DNA of 42,060 nucleotides, taken from assembly GCA_902984215.1 (NCBI GenBank), contig CADWAF010004797.1, forward strand, positions 1 through 42,060, written 5' to 3'. The notes below the pieces were generated by a model. That model was given only the letters and a program-made list of their open reading frames with translations. It ran no database searches and was not told the origin of the DNA. A program made the position numbers and the translations under genes. Source of the stretch: Willaertia magna. Lineage: Eukaryota; Heterolobosea; Eutetramitea; Acrasida; Naegleriidae. Below are positions 1 to 8,430 of this stretch, piece after piece (position 1 is the stretch's first letter; each line of letters opens with the position of its first letter).

Positions 1-360
1 AATATTATCTTGTTGGTTGATGTCGGCACCATTTTCTACCAGAAAATTAACAACTCGAATATGTCCACAATCTGTAGCCCAAATTAAAGCTGTCATTCCA
101 TTCTGTTGTTTTTTACAAAATTAAATTACAAAAATTACAAAAAAAATAATTCCGATAAATTAAATTTTTAAAAAAAAAATACAACATACATATATTGGTC
201 TCTCATCTACAACATTTGCATTGCTTACTGTTCTCTTTTCTAATGCATTCTTAACACCCACAATATCTCCTCTTCTTGCACTCTCCAGAAAAATCTCTGT
301 TGGCGTTCTCACTATTTCCGCAGTTTGTTTATTTGGGGCTGATTTCTTGGATGGAGGCAT
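1..360 (-). CDS. Ankyrin-repeat protein, N-terminal part (runs off the window edge)
   Basis: The gene starts at 360 and reads leftward. Exon 1 is 360-190, an intron of 87 bp occupies 189-103 (donor GTATGT, acceptor ACAACAG, phase 0), and exon 2 is 102-1 and continues beyond the window. Exon 1 encodes a Lys/Pro-rich start and a segment with FLESARRGDIVGVKNALEK, the helix pair of a first ankyrin unit. Exon 2 encodes a full repeat with GMTALIWA, GHIRVVNFLVENGADIN, which fits the ankyrin consensus closely. Splicing restores one frame across both exons. Ankyrin repeats are protein-binding scaffolds, so the partner and function cannot be told. The start codon lies only 40 bp from that of the divergent racemase gene. 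Family assignment is secure; the rest of the protein is unseen. Confidence 0.85.
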
Positions 361-400
361 TTTTTTTAATTAAAAAAAAATAAAAAAAAAAGGCGGCAAG
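361..400. promoter_or_regulatory. 40 bp divergent intergenic spacer
   Basis: Only 40 bp, almost all A and T, separate the start codons of the ankyrin gene (minus strand) and the racemase-family gene (plus strand). Whatever drives either gene must lie in this spacer or inside the neighbouring coding sequence. No TATA-like or other named element can be assigned. Confidence 0.4.
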
Positions 401-1135
401 ATGAAGATAGTGGGGATAATTGGAGGAATTGCGTTTTCGAGTACTCTGGATTACTATCGAATGATAAATGAATTAGTAAATAAAGAGATGGGAGGATTAA
501 CAAGCTCTGAAATTGTTTTGGTTTCTTTAAATTTACAGGAATATGCTAATTATTTGCATGATGGAAAAGTTACTGAATTTCACAATTTAATTACTAAAGC
601 TGCAAAACAGTTAGAAAACTGCAAAGTTGATTTTATTGTTATTTGTTCCAACACTGCACATTTAGCTTATTCTTATGTTACAAAGATTGTAAATGTTCCA
701 ATTTTACATATTTCTGATTGTTGTGCTTTAGAGATTAAGAGAAAGAAATTACAAAGAATTGGATTTGTTGGAACTAAATTTTCTATGCAGAAGGATTTCA
801 TTGTAGATCGCTTGCAACAACACGGTTTACAGGTATTTGTTCCTTCGAATGACGAAGAGTGTAATGAAATTCAACAAATTATTGAGGGTGAATTGTCACG
901 TAATATTATTAATAATGAATCTAAACAAGTATTTTTACGTGCTATTAATCAATTGATATCTAAATTTCAAATTGAGGGCATCATACTTGGTTGCACTGAA
1001 ATTCAAATGTTAGTAAAGGAAAACGATTTGGACATTCCAATTTTTGACAGTATGGCAATTCATGTTCAAGAAATTGTGAACGCACAACTAGGAAAAACAG
1101 ACCTTGCTAATTATCATCCAACAACAAAAATGTAA
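401..1135 (+). CDS. Aspartate/glutamate racemase-family protein
   Basis: A 244-residue single-exon protein of the cofactor-independent Asp/Glu racemase superfamily, the usual length for the family. These enzymes invert the alpha carbon of acidic amino acids with two cysteines acting as acid and base. Both are visible: Cys82 in CSNTAH and Cys198 in GCTEI. The N-terminus MKIVGIIGGI matches the family's first beta strand and glycine loop, and GFVGTKFSM near residue 121 starts the second domain. The start ATG at 401 is the only one before the glycine loop. Stop at 1135 is 35 bp from the stop of the convergent cyclase gene. Substrate (aspartate, glutamate or hydantoin-like) cannot be decided. The family is mainly prokaryotic, so bacterial ancestry is plausible, but base composition does not set it apart from its neighbours. 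Confidence 0.88.
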   Translation: MKIVGIIGGIAFSSTLDYYRMINELVNKEMGGLTSSEIVLVSLNLQEYANYLHDGKVTEFHNLITKAAKQLENCKVDFIVICSNTAHLAYSYVTKIVNVPILHISDCCALEIKRKKLQRIGFVGTKFSMQKDFIVDRLQQHGLQVFVPSNDEECNEIQQIIEGELSRNIINNESKQVFLRAINQLISKFQIEGIILGCTEIQMLVKENDLDIPIFDSMAIHVQEIVNAQLGKTDLANYHPTTKM

Positions 1136-1170
1136 TAAATGAATTCATTTCAATAATATTAATTGCCTTA

Positions 1171-3391
1171 CTAAACATTATTATCTCCCTTATTGTAATA
1201 TCTATCAATTTGTTCATCAACCGAGTGTTTTTGTAAGACAAGTAGTAACTTGTCATAAAAGCCAGCTGAAGAAAGATCTGTACTATAAGTTACTAATGGT
1301 GAGTCAATAGAATCTCTGGGATTAGTTTCGTTTGGGTTTAAATTCTCTACTTTTTCTCCCTTCCATAATAACAATTTTTGAAACAATAAAGACTTATCTT
1401 GCTCATCTACTTGGCTTGGATTTTCCAAGTAACTATGCAATAACTTTTTAATTCCACTAGTGTCACCTTCAGGGACGAATTGTTTTACTCCTATTGTTGA
1501 CATAGACAAATCATCCACAATGTTAATAAAAGAAGTAGATATATTTACAGGAACAATTGTGTTGGTAGAATATTTCTTTGGAGTGTCTCCTGTAGCTAAC
1601 GAAACATCATCGAATATTGCGCTTTGTCGTAATGCTTGTGGGTTTTCAAATTCATCTATGTATTTTGTTCTTTCAAAGTTCAAATCTTTAACCCAAAATA
1701 TCCTAAACAAACCATTATAACCTTTTAACTCAAAGTTGCCCAAAAAACTAAATTCTATCTCTTCATTTTCTACTCTTATTCTGTATCTATCAAAGACTTT
1801 GTCAGCAGTATTTTTCATTATGTGTGATTTAACAGCTCTAACGAAATCAGCACTAACTACAATTCTTAATTTCATTATAATAAATAGAAATTAATACTAC
1901 TTACCTGCCTCCTATTGCTATTCCTTCAACTCTTGAAGCCATGTTGACATCATTTCCAAAGTAATCTATTCTTTTAGTTGTTGGGTCATATTTTGCTTCT
2001 AAGGTTTGTCCATAATGAATACCAATTCTTACTCTTGGACCACGATAAACGTGTTTTCCATTCCAAACAATAGATTTTAAATCATCCCAATCACTTTCTT
2101 CACTAATTAGCTCTTCATCCCATTTACCCAAAACTTACCTAATGGGGGATCTTTTGGGGCATGTCGCATTGCTCTTTGCTTTTGTTTTATCAATGCATAG
2201 TGATATATTACAAAAAATAATATTCCAAAAACTATTATTAAAACTACAAGTCCTCCAAGAGACGAAAAAATAGCAATGATAGTACTATTTGCCATTGCAT
2301 TATTATTCAATACCCAACCTTTCCAAACAAGTTCATTTTCTCTAAGCCACTGACAAGAAGCATTATAAATACTTCTATTTTCATAAGTTATCTGTCCCAT
2401 AATTTTTATCTGGTCACTATTTCCATATCCAAAATGTGATACTAAATACTTAATGTCTGGGTAATCTTCTATATTTTTTGAAGAGAGTTTTAAGAGATCC
2501 TCCGTTGGATAATCACAATTTACACCCCCATTTGCTATCGTTTCAAAAGAATGACATTCTTTTGATGCCTCAGGTAAAAACACTTTCCTTAATTTATATT
2601 TAGCAAATGCTTGGTGGGGTGTCCAAAAGTAAAATAGCAGTGGTTTTTTATTTGTAACTGCTTCCTCTATTTGACTAAGAATATGCTTCTCTGCATCCTC
2701 TTCAGGAGCATTTTCTACTACTAACTTCAAATCTAAATTTTTTATAATCTGGTCATCTTTACTAGCCCATGACTTTGGGGCAGAAAGAAATCTACCAAAT
2801 GGATAAGTATTGTTCGTGGAAACGTATTTTGCTGCATCAAAATGTCTGTAGGCAGAATAAGTATCTAATCCATAATTATTTTCTTTTAACATATAATCCA
2901 GAATGAACCACCCCTTAAAAGATTGGATGTCAAAATCAAATACTATTAAAACTTACTATTTGACCTTTCACACCAAGGCTTCCCATGTCAATTACAAATT
3001 TTCTCTTTACCACATATTCCCTTTTTAGTAGTTAGATTGAAATAATAAAATTAATTTTTACTACTTACTCAAACTCTGCTGCCCTACTTGCACTCCAATA
3101 CTCCATGTTCAGTTTGGGGCCATTTTCCAGATCATTTGACAAAAACTCCATCCCCTCTTCCACAGTTAAATCTTTTATCTTGACACACGCGCCTAACTTT
3201 TCTTCTAAAAGTATAGATAATATTTGTACATTTACAGCACTAGAAAGCCAATTATTTCTAACCAACGTCACATAAAATTGACAATCTAATTTCTTGTTTT
3301 TAAAACAAACCTCTTGGGCTAGGAATGATCCACTTAACATTAGAAATAATAAAGTAATACTAAGGAAAATCCCATTCATTTTGTAAGTCAT
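1171..3391 (-). pseudogene. Receptor-type class III nucleotide cyclase lacking half of its catalytic domain
   Basis: Exons read leftward: 3391-3069, 3020-2957, 2913 to about 2138, then a break, then about 2128-1905 and 1864-1171. The introns 3068-3021, 2956-2914 and 1904-1865 (48, 43 and 40 bp) all have GTAAGT donors and restore frame. The product has a signal peptide, a domain like the periplasmic glycine-betaine/OpuAC-type binding proteins (LVRNNWLSSAVNVQILSILL), a membrane helix (IFSSLGGLVVLIIVFGILFF), and the end of a cyclase domain with RVRIGIHYG and DYFGNDVNMASRVEG, including the transition-state Asn and Arg. In the family PPLG is followed by about 100 residues carrying both metal-binding aspartates and the purine-selecting lysine. 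Here PPLG runs within about 20 bp into WDEELI in another frame, so those residues are absent. It is either a pseudogene or an assembly collapse. A C-terminal extension of about 150 residues is not recognised. Confidence 0.7.
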
Positions 3392-4061
3392 TTAATCAAT
3401 TAATTTTTTTTAGAGCTTCAATTCCAAAGGCTAGCTTTTAATCTTTCTTTCAGACATCTTTTAGCATTAACTGTTTTTAACTTGTAATGAAATATGCGAA
3501 CTTGTAGATTTTCTACACGGGTTCAATACTTTCAAAATCCATTAAATTCCAATAAAGATTGAAAGAAGCGTTCTTTGATAAATTTCGTAACAATGTTGTT
3601 ATATTAGGTTGGAATCAAAATTACTGTAAAAGATCTTGAGTTACCGGTAAAAGGATTCAATCACATAACATTTACAACTATCAATAACATCGGTTAACCA
3701 AATGATAGGTTCTATTGTTTTTCCGATAGTTTCGAAATATTGTCAAGTTATTTGATGATTGTTTATGAAAGGAAAGGTAATTAACAATTAAAATAAATTC
3801 ATAGCCTAATACATTATACTTTTCCCATCCATCCATTCATTCAAAATAATAATATTACATTCATTATTTGCACTATTTACATTCTTTACATTTCATAGCT
3901 TAATTCTGCATCTATCGGTATTCAACAAAAAACCTGATCTAGAAAAAAAACTTCAACCTACTTTTGGATTTTTGTTTTTTCGTTAAATTTAAAAAAAAAT
4001 TGCGCATTTTTTGCAGTAAAAAACTTTTCAAAAAAATAGAACAAAACAAGGCTATCAGAGA
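3392..4061. promoter_or_regulatory. 670 bp divergent intergenic region (cyclase / akirin)
   Basis: No ORF, tRNA or other RNA gene is recognised. It must contain the promoters of the cyclase gene (minus) and akirin (plus). The only element worth naming is TTTTTGCAGTAAAAA at 4008-4022, 40 bp before the akirin ATG, which recurs before the methyltransferase gene at 39559. Confidence 0.35.
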
Positions 4062-4730
4062 ATGTCTGCTACATCTGCTCTAAAGAGAACGTTTGATACT
4101 TATCTAGAGGATGATCAACCATATCATCATCATACAACATCTAACTTTTGCAATGTTAAGCCTTTTTCATTAAATTTAAACACTAACTTTCAATTAAATA
4201 ATAATAATTGTAGCAGTAGCAGTACTATTAATAATAATTCTCAACTTTTATTAGATCAAATAAATGATAACCAAAATTCTTTAATGGATTTATCATCATC
4301 ATCATCCTCTCCTCCTTCTTCTTCTTCATTATCAAGTAATAACATTACAACAGGTTTAAGAGATCCACCTATTAAAAAGAGAAGAGAAAGATTATTGTAT
4401 AAAAATCAATTAAATAATAATGTAAATATAAAAAATAATTATTTCCCTCCAAGTTCTACAGAAAAAGATGAAATTACAAACTTTATAGAATCATATAAAA
4501 AACAAAAACGTAAATTTTATGAAATGAATTCAATTAAAGAAATACAAACTTCAAATTTTACTGAAGAAGAAGTTAAACAATTATTAAAAGTTAGAGAAGA
4601 ACAAATTAGAGCAGAATTTAATAAGATTTTACAAGAAAGGTTAACTGAACAGTATGAACAATTTTCTAAATTTAATCAAGATTATATTTCTAGACAATTT
4701 AAATCAACTGATTTTAGTTATACTTCTTAA
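4062..4730 (+). CDS. Akirin homologue
   Basis: A 222-residue single-exon protein. Akirins are small nuclear proteins that link transcription factors to SWI/SNF-type chromatin remodellers, and they also help import of nuclear proteasomes in animals. Family marks are the N-terminal ALKRTFD, a basic nuclear-localisation motif DPPIKKRRERLL around residues 100-112, and the conserved C-terminal helix LQERLTEQYEQFSKFNQDYI followed by a short tail ending SYTS, where animal akirins end SYVS. Between these are Asn- and Ser-rich low-complexity runs (about residues 30-95), typical of A+T-rich protist genes. Length is close to animal akirins (about 190-200) plus those runs. The match of both ends makes the assignment strong; the role in this organism is inferred. 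Confidence 0.9.
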   Translation: MSATSALKRTFDTYLEDDQPYHHHTTSNFCNVKPFSLNLNTNFQLNNNNCSSSSTINNNSQLLLDQINDNQNSLMDLSSSSSSPPSSSSLSSNNITTGLRDPPIKKRRERLLYKNQLNNNVNIKNNYFPPSSTEKDEITNFIESYKKQKRKFYEMNSIKEIQTSNFTEEEVKQLLKVREEQIRAEFNKILQERLTEQYEQFSKFNQDYISRQFKSTDFSYTS

Positions 4731-4936
4731 TTATTTTTAAATTTTTTAAATATTAGTAATGATGAATAATCATTTGTTACGGAAACGGTGATTGTTTATT
4801 GTTTTTTTTACTATCCAAATGTACAGTTAATAAAGTAAAAATATTATTTTTTAATTCAATCTCAATTGTTTATTCTTGGTGTTTGTCAATTTTTTGGTAA
4901 TGTCTTTTGATAAAGTCAACCAGTTGTTGCTTCGTG

Positions 4937-5395
4937 ATGAGTTCAAATATTTCAGAATTGAAAAAAAAAATGACAAAGAGCAAGATCTGTATTAAGATAA
5001 GAAAACTAGTTTTTAACACACTTTTGGATAGGAAACAATTAGTTATTGATATTTTGCATCCTAATCAACAAAATTTATCTAAAAAAGAATTAAAAGAAAA
5101 AATATCAATTATTTATAAAGTTAGTGACCTAGAAACGATATTTTTAAGTAATTGTAAAAGTAATTTTGGTGGTGGAAAGTCAACAGTATTTTGTAAAATT
5201 TACAATAATATTTCAAATGCAATGAAGATGGAACCATATTTTAGATTAAAGAGAAATAAAGTAAAACAATTAACAATAAAAAGAAAAGCACCCAGACAAC
5301 ACAGAAAACATATCAGAAAATGGTGTAATGGTAAAATGAGAGGAGAAAAGAAGATGGAAAGAAAGAACCACTTTTTAAGAACATTATCTGTTTAA
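4937..5395 (+). CDS. Diverged ribosomal protein eS24 paralogue
   Basis: Residues around LLDRKQLVIDILHPN, SKKELKEKI, FGGGKST and KMEPYFRLKRN follow small-subunit protein eS24 in order and spacing. The canonical protein has the strongly conserved FGFRTHFGGGKTTGF; here the first part reads LSNCKSNFGGGKSTVF, and the basic tail is longer and different. eS24 sits on the small subunit and is normally almost invariant, so this is probably a diverged duplicate rather than the main copy. Two in-frame ATGs are possible, 4937 and 4970. The second places the start closest to the family's short N-terminus (TKSKICIKIRK...). The reading frame is open to 4907 but without an ATG there. It could be a specialised paralogue, a stage-specific copy, or an early pseudogene. 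Confidence 0.75.
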   Translation: MSSNISELKKKMTKSKICIKIRKLVFNTLLDRKQLVIDILHPNQQNLSKKELKEKISIIYKVSDLETIFLSNCKSNFGGGKSTVFCKIYNNISNAMKMEPYFRLKRNKVKQLTIKRKAPRQHRKHIRKWCNGKMRGEKKMERKNHFLRTLSV

Positions 5396-5451
5396 CACTG
5401 TACTTTCTCCAAACATTTTAAGATCCAATAAACGGCTATCTTCCTTTGTCG

Positions 5452-5525
5452 AGTTAAGTAAAGCACAGTAGGGCTACATTAGTACTGAGATGGGAGACTT
5501 CTCGGGAACCTGTAGTGCTGTAGAT
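5452..5525 (+). pseudogene. 5S rRNA 3' fragment
   Basis: Positions 5461-5525 are identical over 65 nt to the 3' part of the intact 5S gene at 28050-28166 (for example AGTACTGAGATGGGAGACTT), but on the opposite strand of the window. The 5' half is missing: before 5461 there is only a short GAGTTAAG remnant. The following 40 bp (T run, then GGATGCCTTGTTCAAAA) resemble the 3' flank of the intact gene too, so flank and gene were copied together. The downstream part of the internal promoter is present, the upstream part is not, so it is probably silent. Confidence 0.85.
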
Positions 5526-6053
5526 TTTTTTGGATGCCTTGTTCAAAAATTTTAAGGAAGGGTAAATGAACGAAGATAACCATAAGCAAAGGCTGAAAAA
5601 AAAGAAAATTAATAACAATAAGTAATTAGATTGGTTCATTCATAATTAACTTATCGACCGTACTCCTACAGGATTACTTATGTAGTAGTACAATGCTTAG
5701 TTTTTAGTCAATCTTGACTAACCTCTAAACCAAGATGATGACTTTGTAGTCAGTTATTCTGAGCATGAGTTAAGAACTGGTAATATGTTGCACTTTGGTG
5801 TTTTATTACCTCGTTCATGGATGATTGCTACATATTCTCGAAAGGGAGTATGGGGGATGACTTGACATACCGATTGGTTTCTTTTTTGCTAACAAGTGAA
5901 TAATTTAATTGTAGTAATTTAAATTGGTACCTATGTTTTGTAATATAATTGTTAATCCAGTTTTACTTTTAACACTTTGGTAACTTATGGTTTTTTAAGG
6001 AAATCTCAAACACATTGCAATAAAATAAATTAATATTTGGATCACAACAACAG
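5526..6053. other. Non-coding stretch with several short hairpins
   Basis: No convincing ORF. On the plus strand three potential hairpins follow one another: GTACTCCTAC with GTAGTAGTAC (9 of 10 pairs, near 5659-5690), TTAGTCAA with TTGACTAA (near 5706-5723) and TGACT with AGTCA around a TTGT loop (near 5740-5753). A T run at about 5880-5887 could end a Pol III transcript. This could be an unnamed structured RNA, or chance in low-complexity DNA. No match to tRNA, snRNA or SRP consensus was found by eye. Confidence 0.25.
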
Positions 6054-7052
6054 TTACCTTTTCCTTAAATATTTATTAGTAAAATGATCAATAAAAGCCT
6101 TAGTATCAACATCTCTCTCAACAAGAGTTTCATCAGAATAGCATTTGGTGTTGTAAAGAGAGGGAGAAGACCTTGTGGTAAAATTTGTTTTACTAATTTC
6201 TGTAAATTCATTAATACTACTCAATATCTTATTATTCTCTTCCTTATTGTTGTTATTTTTGTATTTTTCATCTATACTATTAATTGCATGCTCTAGAAAA
6301 GATACCTTCCCTTCTAAAATTGTTATTCTTGATGTAATAGAGTTCAACTTTCCTTCAACTTTAGTGTCCATGTTAGAGAATAAAGTATTTACAGTTTCAA
6401 GCAATCTTTCAGAAAGAAGGTTAAATTTGGAATGAAGCAAGGTAGTTAAGTGGCTGTCAGGAGTGATAGTGTTTATAGATTCCTTTTGATAATTATTTGA
6501 TTCATCTTCTTCACATTCGTTCCTATACTCCTTGTACTCTTCAACAAGTTCTTGTTCTTCGGTATCTTCCAAATTATTAATTATTGGGGATTTAATTCTT
6601 CTATAATTAGTATCATTTAATTTGTTTTTAACTTTTTTAGGCTTTGGATTCAATTCATCTACTTTTTGTTTCACTAACCTTATTATATCACAAAGCAATA
6701 AAATTTTTCTTTCTGCATATCCATCTTTCACAATATTATCGATTGGAATATTGGGTCTGTAATCAAACTCATTAATAAGGATACTATAAATTATTTGATA
6801 AAACTTTACTTCCTTCTTTCCGTAAATATCATAACCTTTATGAACTAAATACTTTGCAATTGCCTCATTGTATTCCATAAATATAAAATTTAAGATTGCA
6901 ATTATACTACTAGAAATACCCCTCTTTATTCCCTCTATATCAAAAACTCTATTTCCATAATTAATGTTAGATAACAATTTTCTAAGTGTTGCTAAATTAT
7001 TATTTAGGTCACCAATCTTATACTGAAATGCTGATGAACCCATTCCCTCCAT
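6054..7052 (-). CDS. Centrosomal protein CEP44 homologue
   Basis: A 332-residue single-exon protein. The first 135 residues align along their whole length with the CEP44 domain: GDLNNNLATLRKLLSNINYG, a central SSIIAILNFIFMEYN, then FYQIIYSILINEFDYRPN and DGYAERKILLLCDIIRLVKQ, matching the human order of motifs. CEP44 in animals binds microtubules in the centriole and is needed to turn centrioles into centrosomes. The rest is an acidic linker (about 150-200) and a coiled coil around residues 225-275 (heptads in ERLLETVNTLFSNMDTKVEG and following). In Naegleria-like cells centrioles exist only in the flagellate stage, so expression during differentiation is expected, which is inference. The ATG at 7052 lies 12 bp after the stop of the upstream same-strand gene. 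Domain assignment is strong. Confidence 0.9.
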   Translation of the reverse strand: MEGMGSSAFQYKIGDLNNNLATLRKLLSNINYGNRVFDIEGIKRGISSSIIAILNFIFMEYNEAIAKYLVHKGYDIYGKKEVKFYQIIYSILINEFDYRPNIPIDNIVKDGYAERKILLLCDIIRLVKQKVDELNPKPKKVKNKLNDTNYRRIKSPIINNLEDTEEQELVEEYKEYRNECEEDESNNYQKESINTITPDSHLTTLLHSKFNLLSERLLETVNTLFSNMDTKVEGKLNSITSRITILEGKVSFLEHAINSIDEKYKNNNNKEENNKILSSINEFTEISKTNFTTRSSPSLYNTKCYSDETLVERDVDTKAFIDHFTNKYLRKR

Positions 7053-7064
7053 TTTTTGTAAAAT

Positions 7065-8180
7065 TTAAACATTAGGACTTCTTTTTGGACTTAAGCTAAA
7101 GTTCATCTTATTAGTGGTAAGAGGAGATTTTGGACCAAAATCCATTTTCTTTGGTGATTTGTTGTTATTTGATTTGGGAGATAGTAAGGACTTATTCATA
7201 GGTAAGTTGTTTGGTGGAGTTAAAGAAAATTGTGAGGCAAACTGTTGCTCTTGTTGAAAAGTAATTTGTTTTTCTTTTAAATTACTTTTAAATATACCCA
7301 ACAACACTAAGCTCTTTTCTTTTCTGAAGAAGTCGTCAAAAACACTATCGCCAGTTCTGTCAACAACAAATCCTCTACCATTATGTGCCTCAGGAACAGA
7401 AATGGTTGGTTTCTTTGGAGATTTAGTATTTCTCTTTTGTTTCTCTACCGGTGTTAAATCTTCATTATGTTCTACGAACGAAGTTCTTCTTTTCAAATCA
7501 TTTCGCTCTTTGAATGGATTTCTTGGTGATTTTTCATCTCTTTCAATTGAACTATAAATATTCTTAATAATCTTCTCTTTCCTTTCTTCTTCTGGTTTTC
7601 TAAATCTCACACAAATTCCAGGATCTGCTGCTTTTAAAAAAATCACTTTCTTTTCTTCACCATAATTGTTGTCAAGTTCAATATTTAATGAATAATCATG
7701 TACTTTACTATTTCTTTTTTCCTTAAACATTATTGATTTAATATTTGGAGGTGATAATGTCTTTTTAACTGAGAAAGTAGCAGTTTCTTGAAATAGTTTA
7801 CTCGGAGAAAGAGATTTTCTTTTAATTTTTGGAAGAGTGGCCCTTCTTGTACTTTTGTTTCCTTCTTCTAGTTGTTTATTAAGATTTAAGGGGTGTAAAA
7901 TATTTGGAGGGTATAAATTGATTGAATTATTGGTAGTATTAGAACTAATGGTTTTCGCTGTAGAGATATTGGATCTAATAGGAGATAATTTCTTAGGACT
8001 TCTGTCCGAATTTGATCTTACACTTAATAACTCTAATTGTTGTTGTTTTACATTATTACTTAAGGTAAAATGATGAGCAACTAAAGGTAATTTAGGAACA
8101 AAAATTTTATGTACATAAGGACTCTTATCGTAGTTTTCATTAAACAGTTCAACAGAATTTGAATGCTGTGTTACAGACAT
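7065..8180 (-). CDS. Ser/Thr-Pro-rich basic protein of unknown function
   Basis: A 371-residue single-exon protein that I do not recognise. It is basic, predicted to be largely disordered, and has many minimal proline-directed phosphorylation sites with a following Lys or Arg (RSPKKLSP, SLSPSK, KSPRNPF, KSPKKP, LSPKRSP), as expected of CDK or MAPK substrates. Two segments look more ordered: IFLKAADPGICVRFRKPEEE (near residue 185) and GDSVFDDFFRKEKSLVLLGI (near residue 285). Its stop is 12 bp upstream of the CEP44 start on the same strand, the closest gene pair in that orientation here. A cell-cycle-regulated cytoskeletal role would fit the SP sites and the neighbour, but that is a guess. Confidence 0.75.
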   Translation of the reverse strand: MSVTQHSNSVELFNENYDKSPYVHKIFVPKLPLVAHHFTLSNNVKQQQLELLSVRSNSDRSPKKLSPIRSNISTAKTISSNTTNNSINLYPPNILHPLNLNKQLEEGNKSTRRATLPKIKRKSLSPSKLFQETATFSVKKTLSPPNIKSIMFKEKRNSKVHDYSLNIELDNNYGEEKKVIFLKAADPGICVRFRKPEEERKEKIIKNIYSSIERDEKSPRNPFKERNDLKRRTSFVEHNEDLTPVEKQKRNTKSPKKPTISVPEAHNGRGFVVDRTGDSVFDDFFRKEKSLVLLGIFKSNLKEKQITFQQEQQFASQFSLTPPNNLPMNKSLLSPKSNNNKSPKKMDFGPKSPLTTNKMNFSLSPKRSPNV

Positions 8181-8430
8181 TGGTGCATTGTTTCAATTTT
8201 TTTGATTTCCAAAGGCTCGAATGCTTTTATTCTTTTGTAAAATAAATTATTGGACTGAGGCATTTTTTATGATCGGTGATGGGAAATCCACACCTCCACT
8301 ATTTTCAAAGATTTATGAAAGCATAGTGAATAATGCTTTGTGTTAATAAATGTTGACTTTTGTCATAAGAAAGAGATCGTCTTGTTGTTTTTCTTTGGAT
8401 TGAGATTAATGTGAAATCAAATAATTAAAA

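Noticed and set aside
5454..5639. 61-codon minus-strand frame ending in the 5S fragment
   Set aside because: It reads antisense through rRNA-derived sequence and a T-rich spacer; no family features.
5730..5760. C/D-box snoRNA (ATGATGA then CTGA)
   Set aside because: Boxes are only about 18 nt apart and no terminal stem or rRNA complementarity was established.
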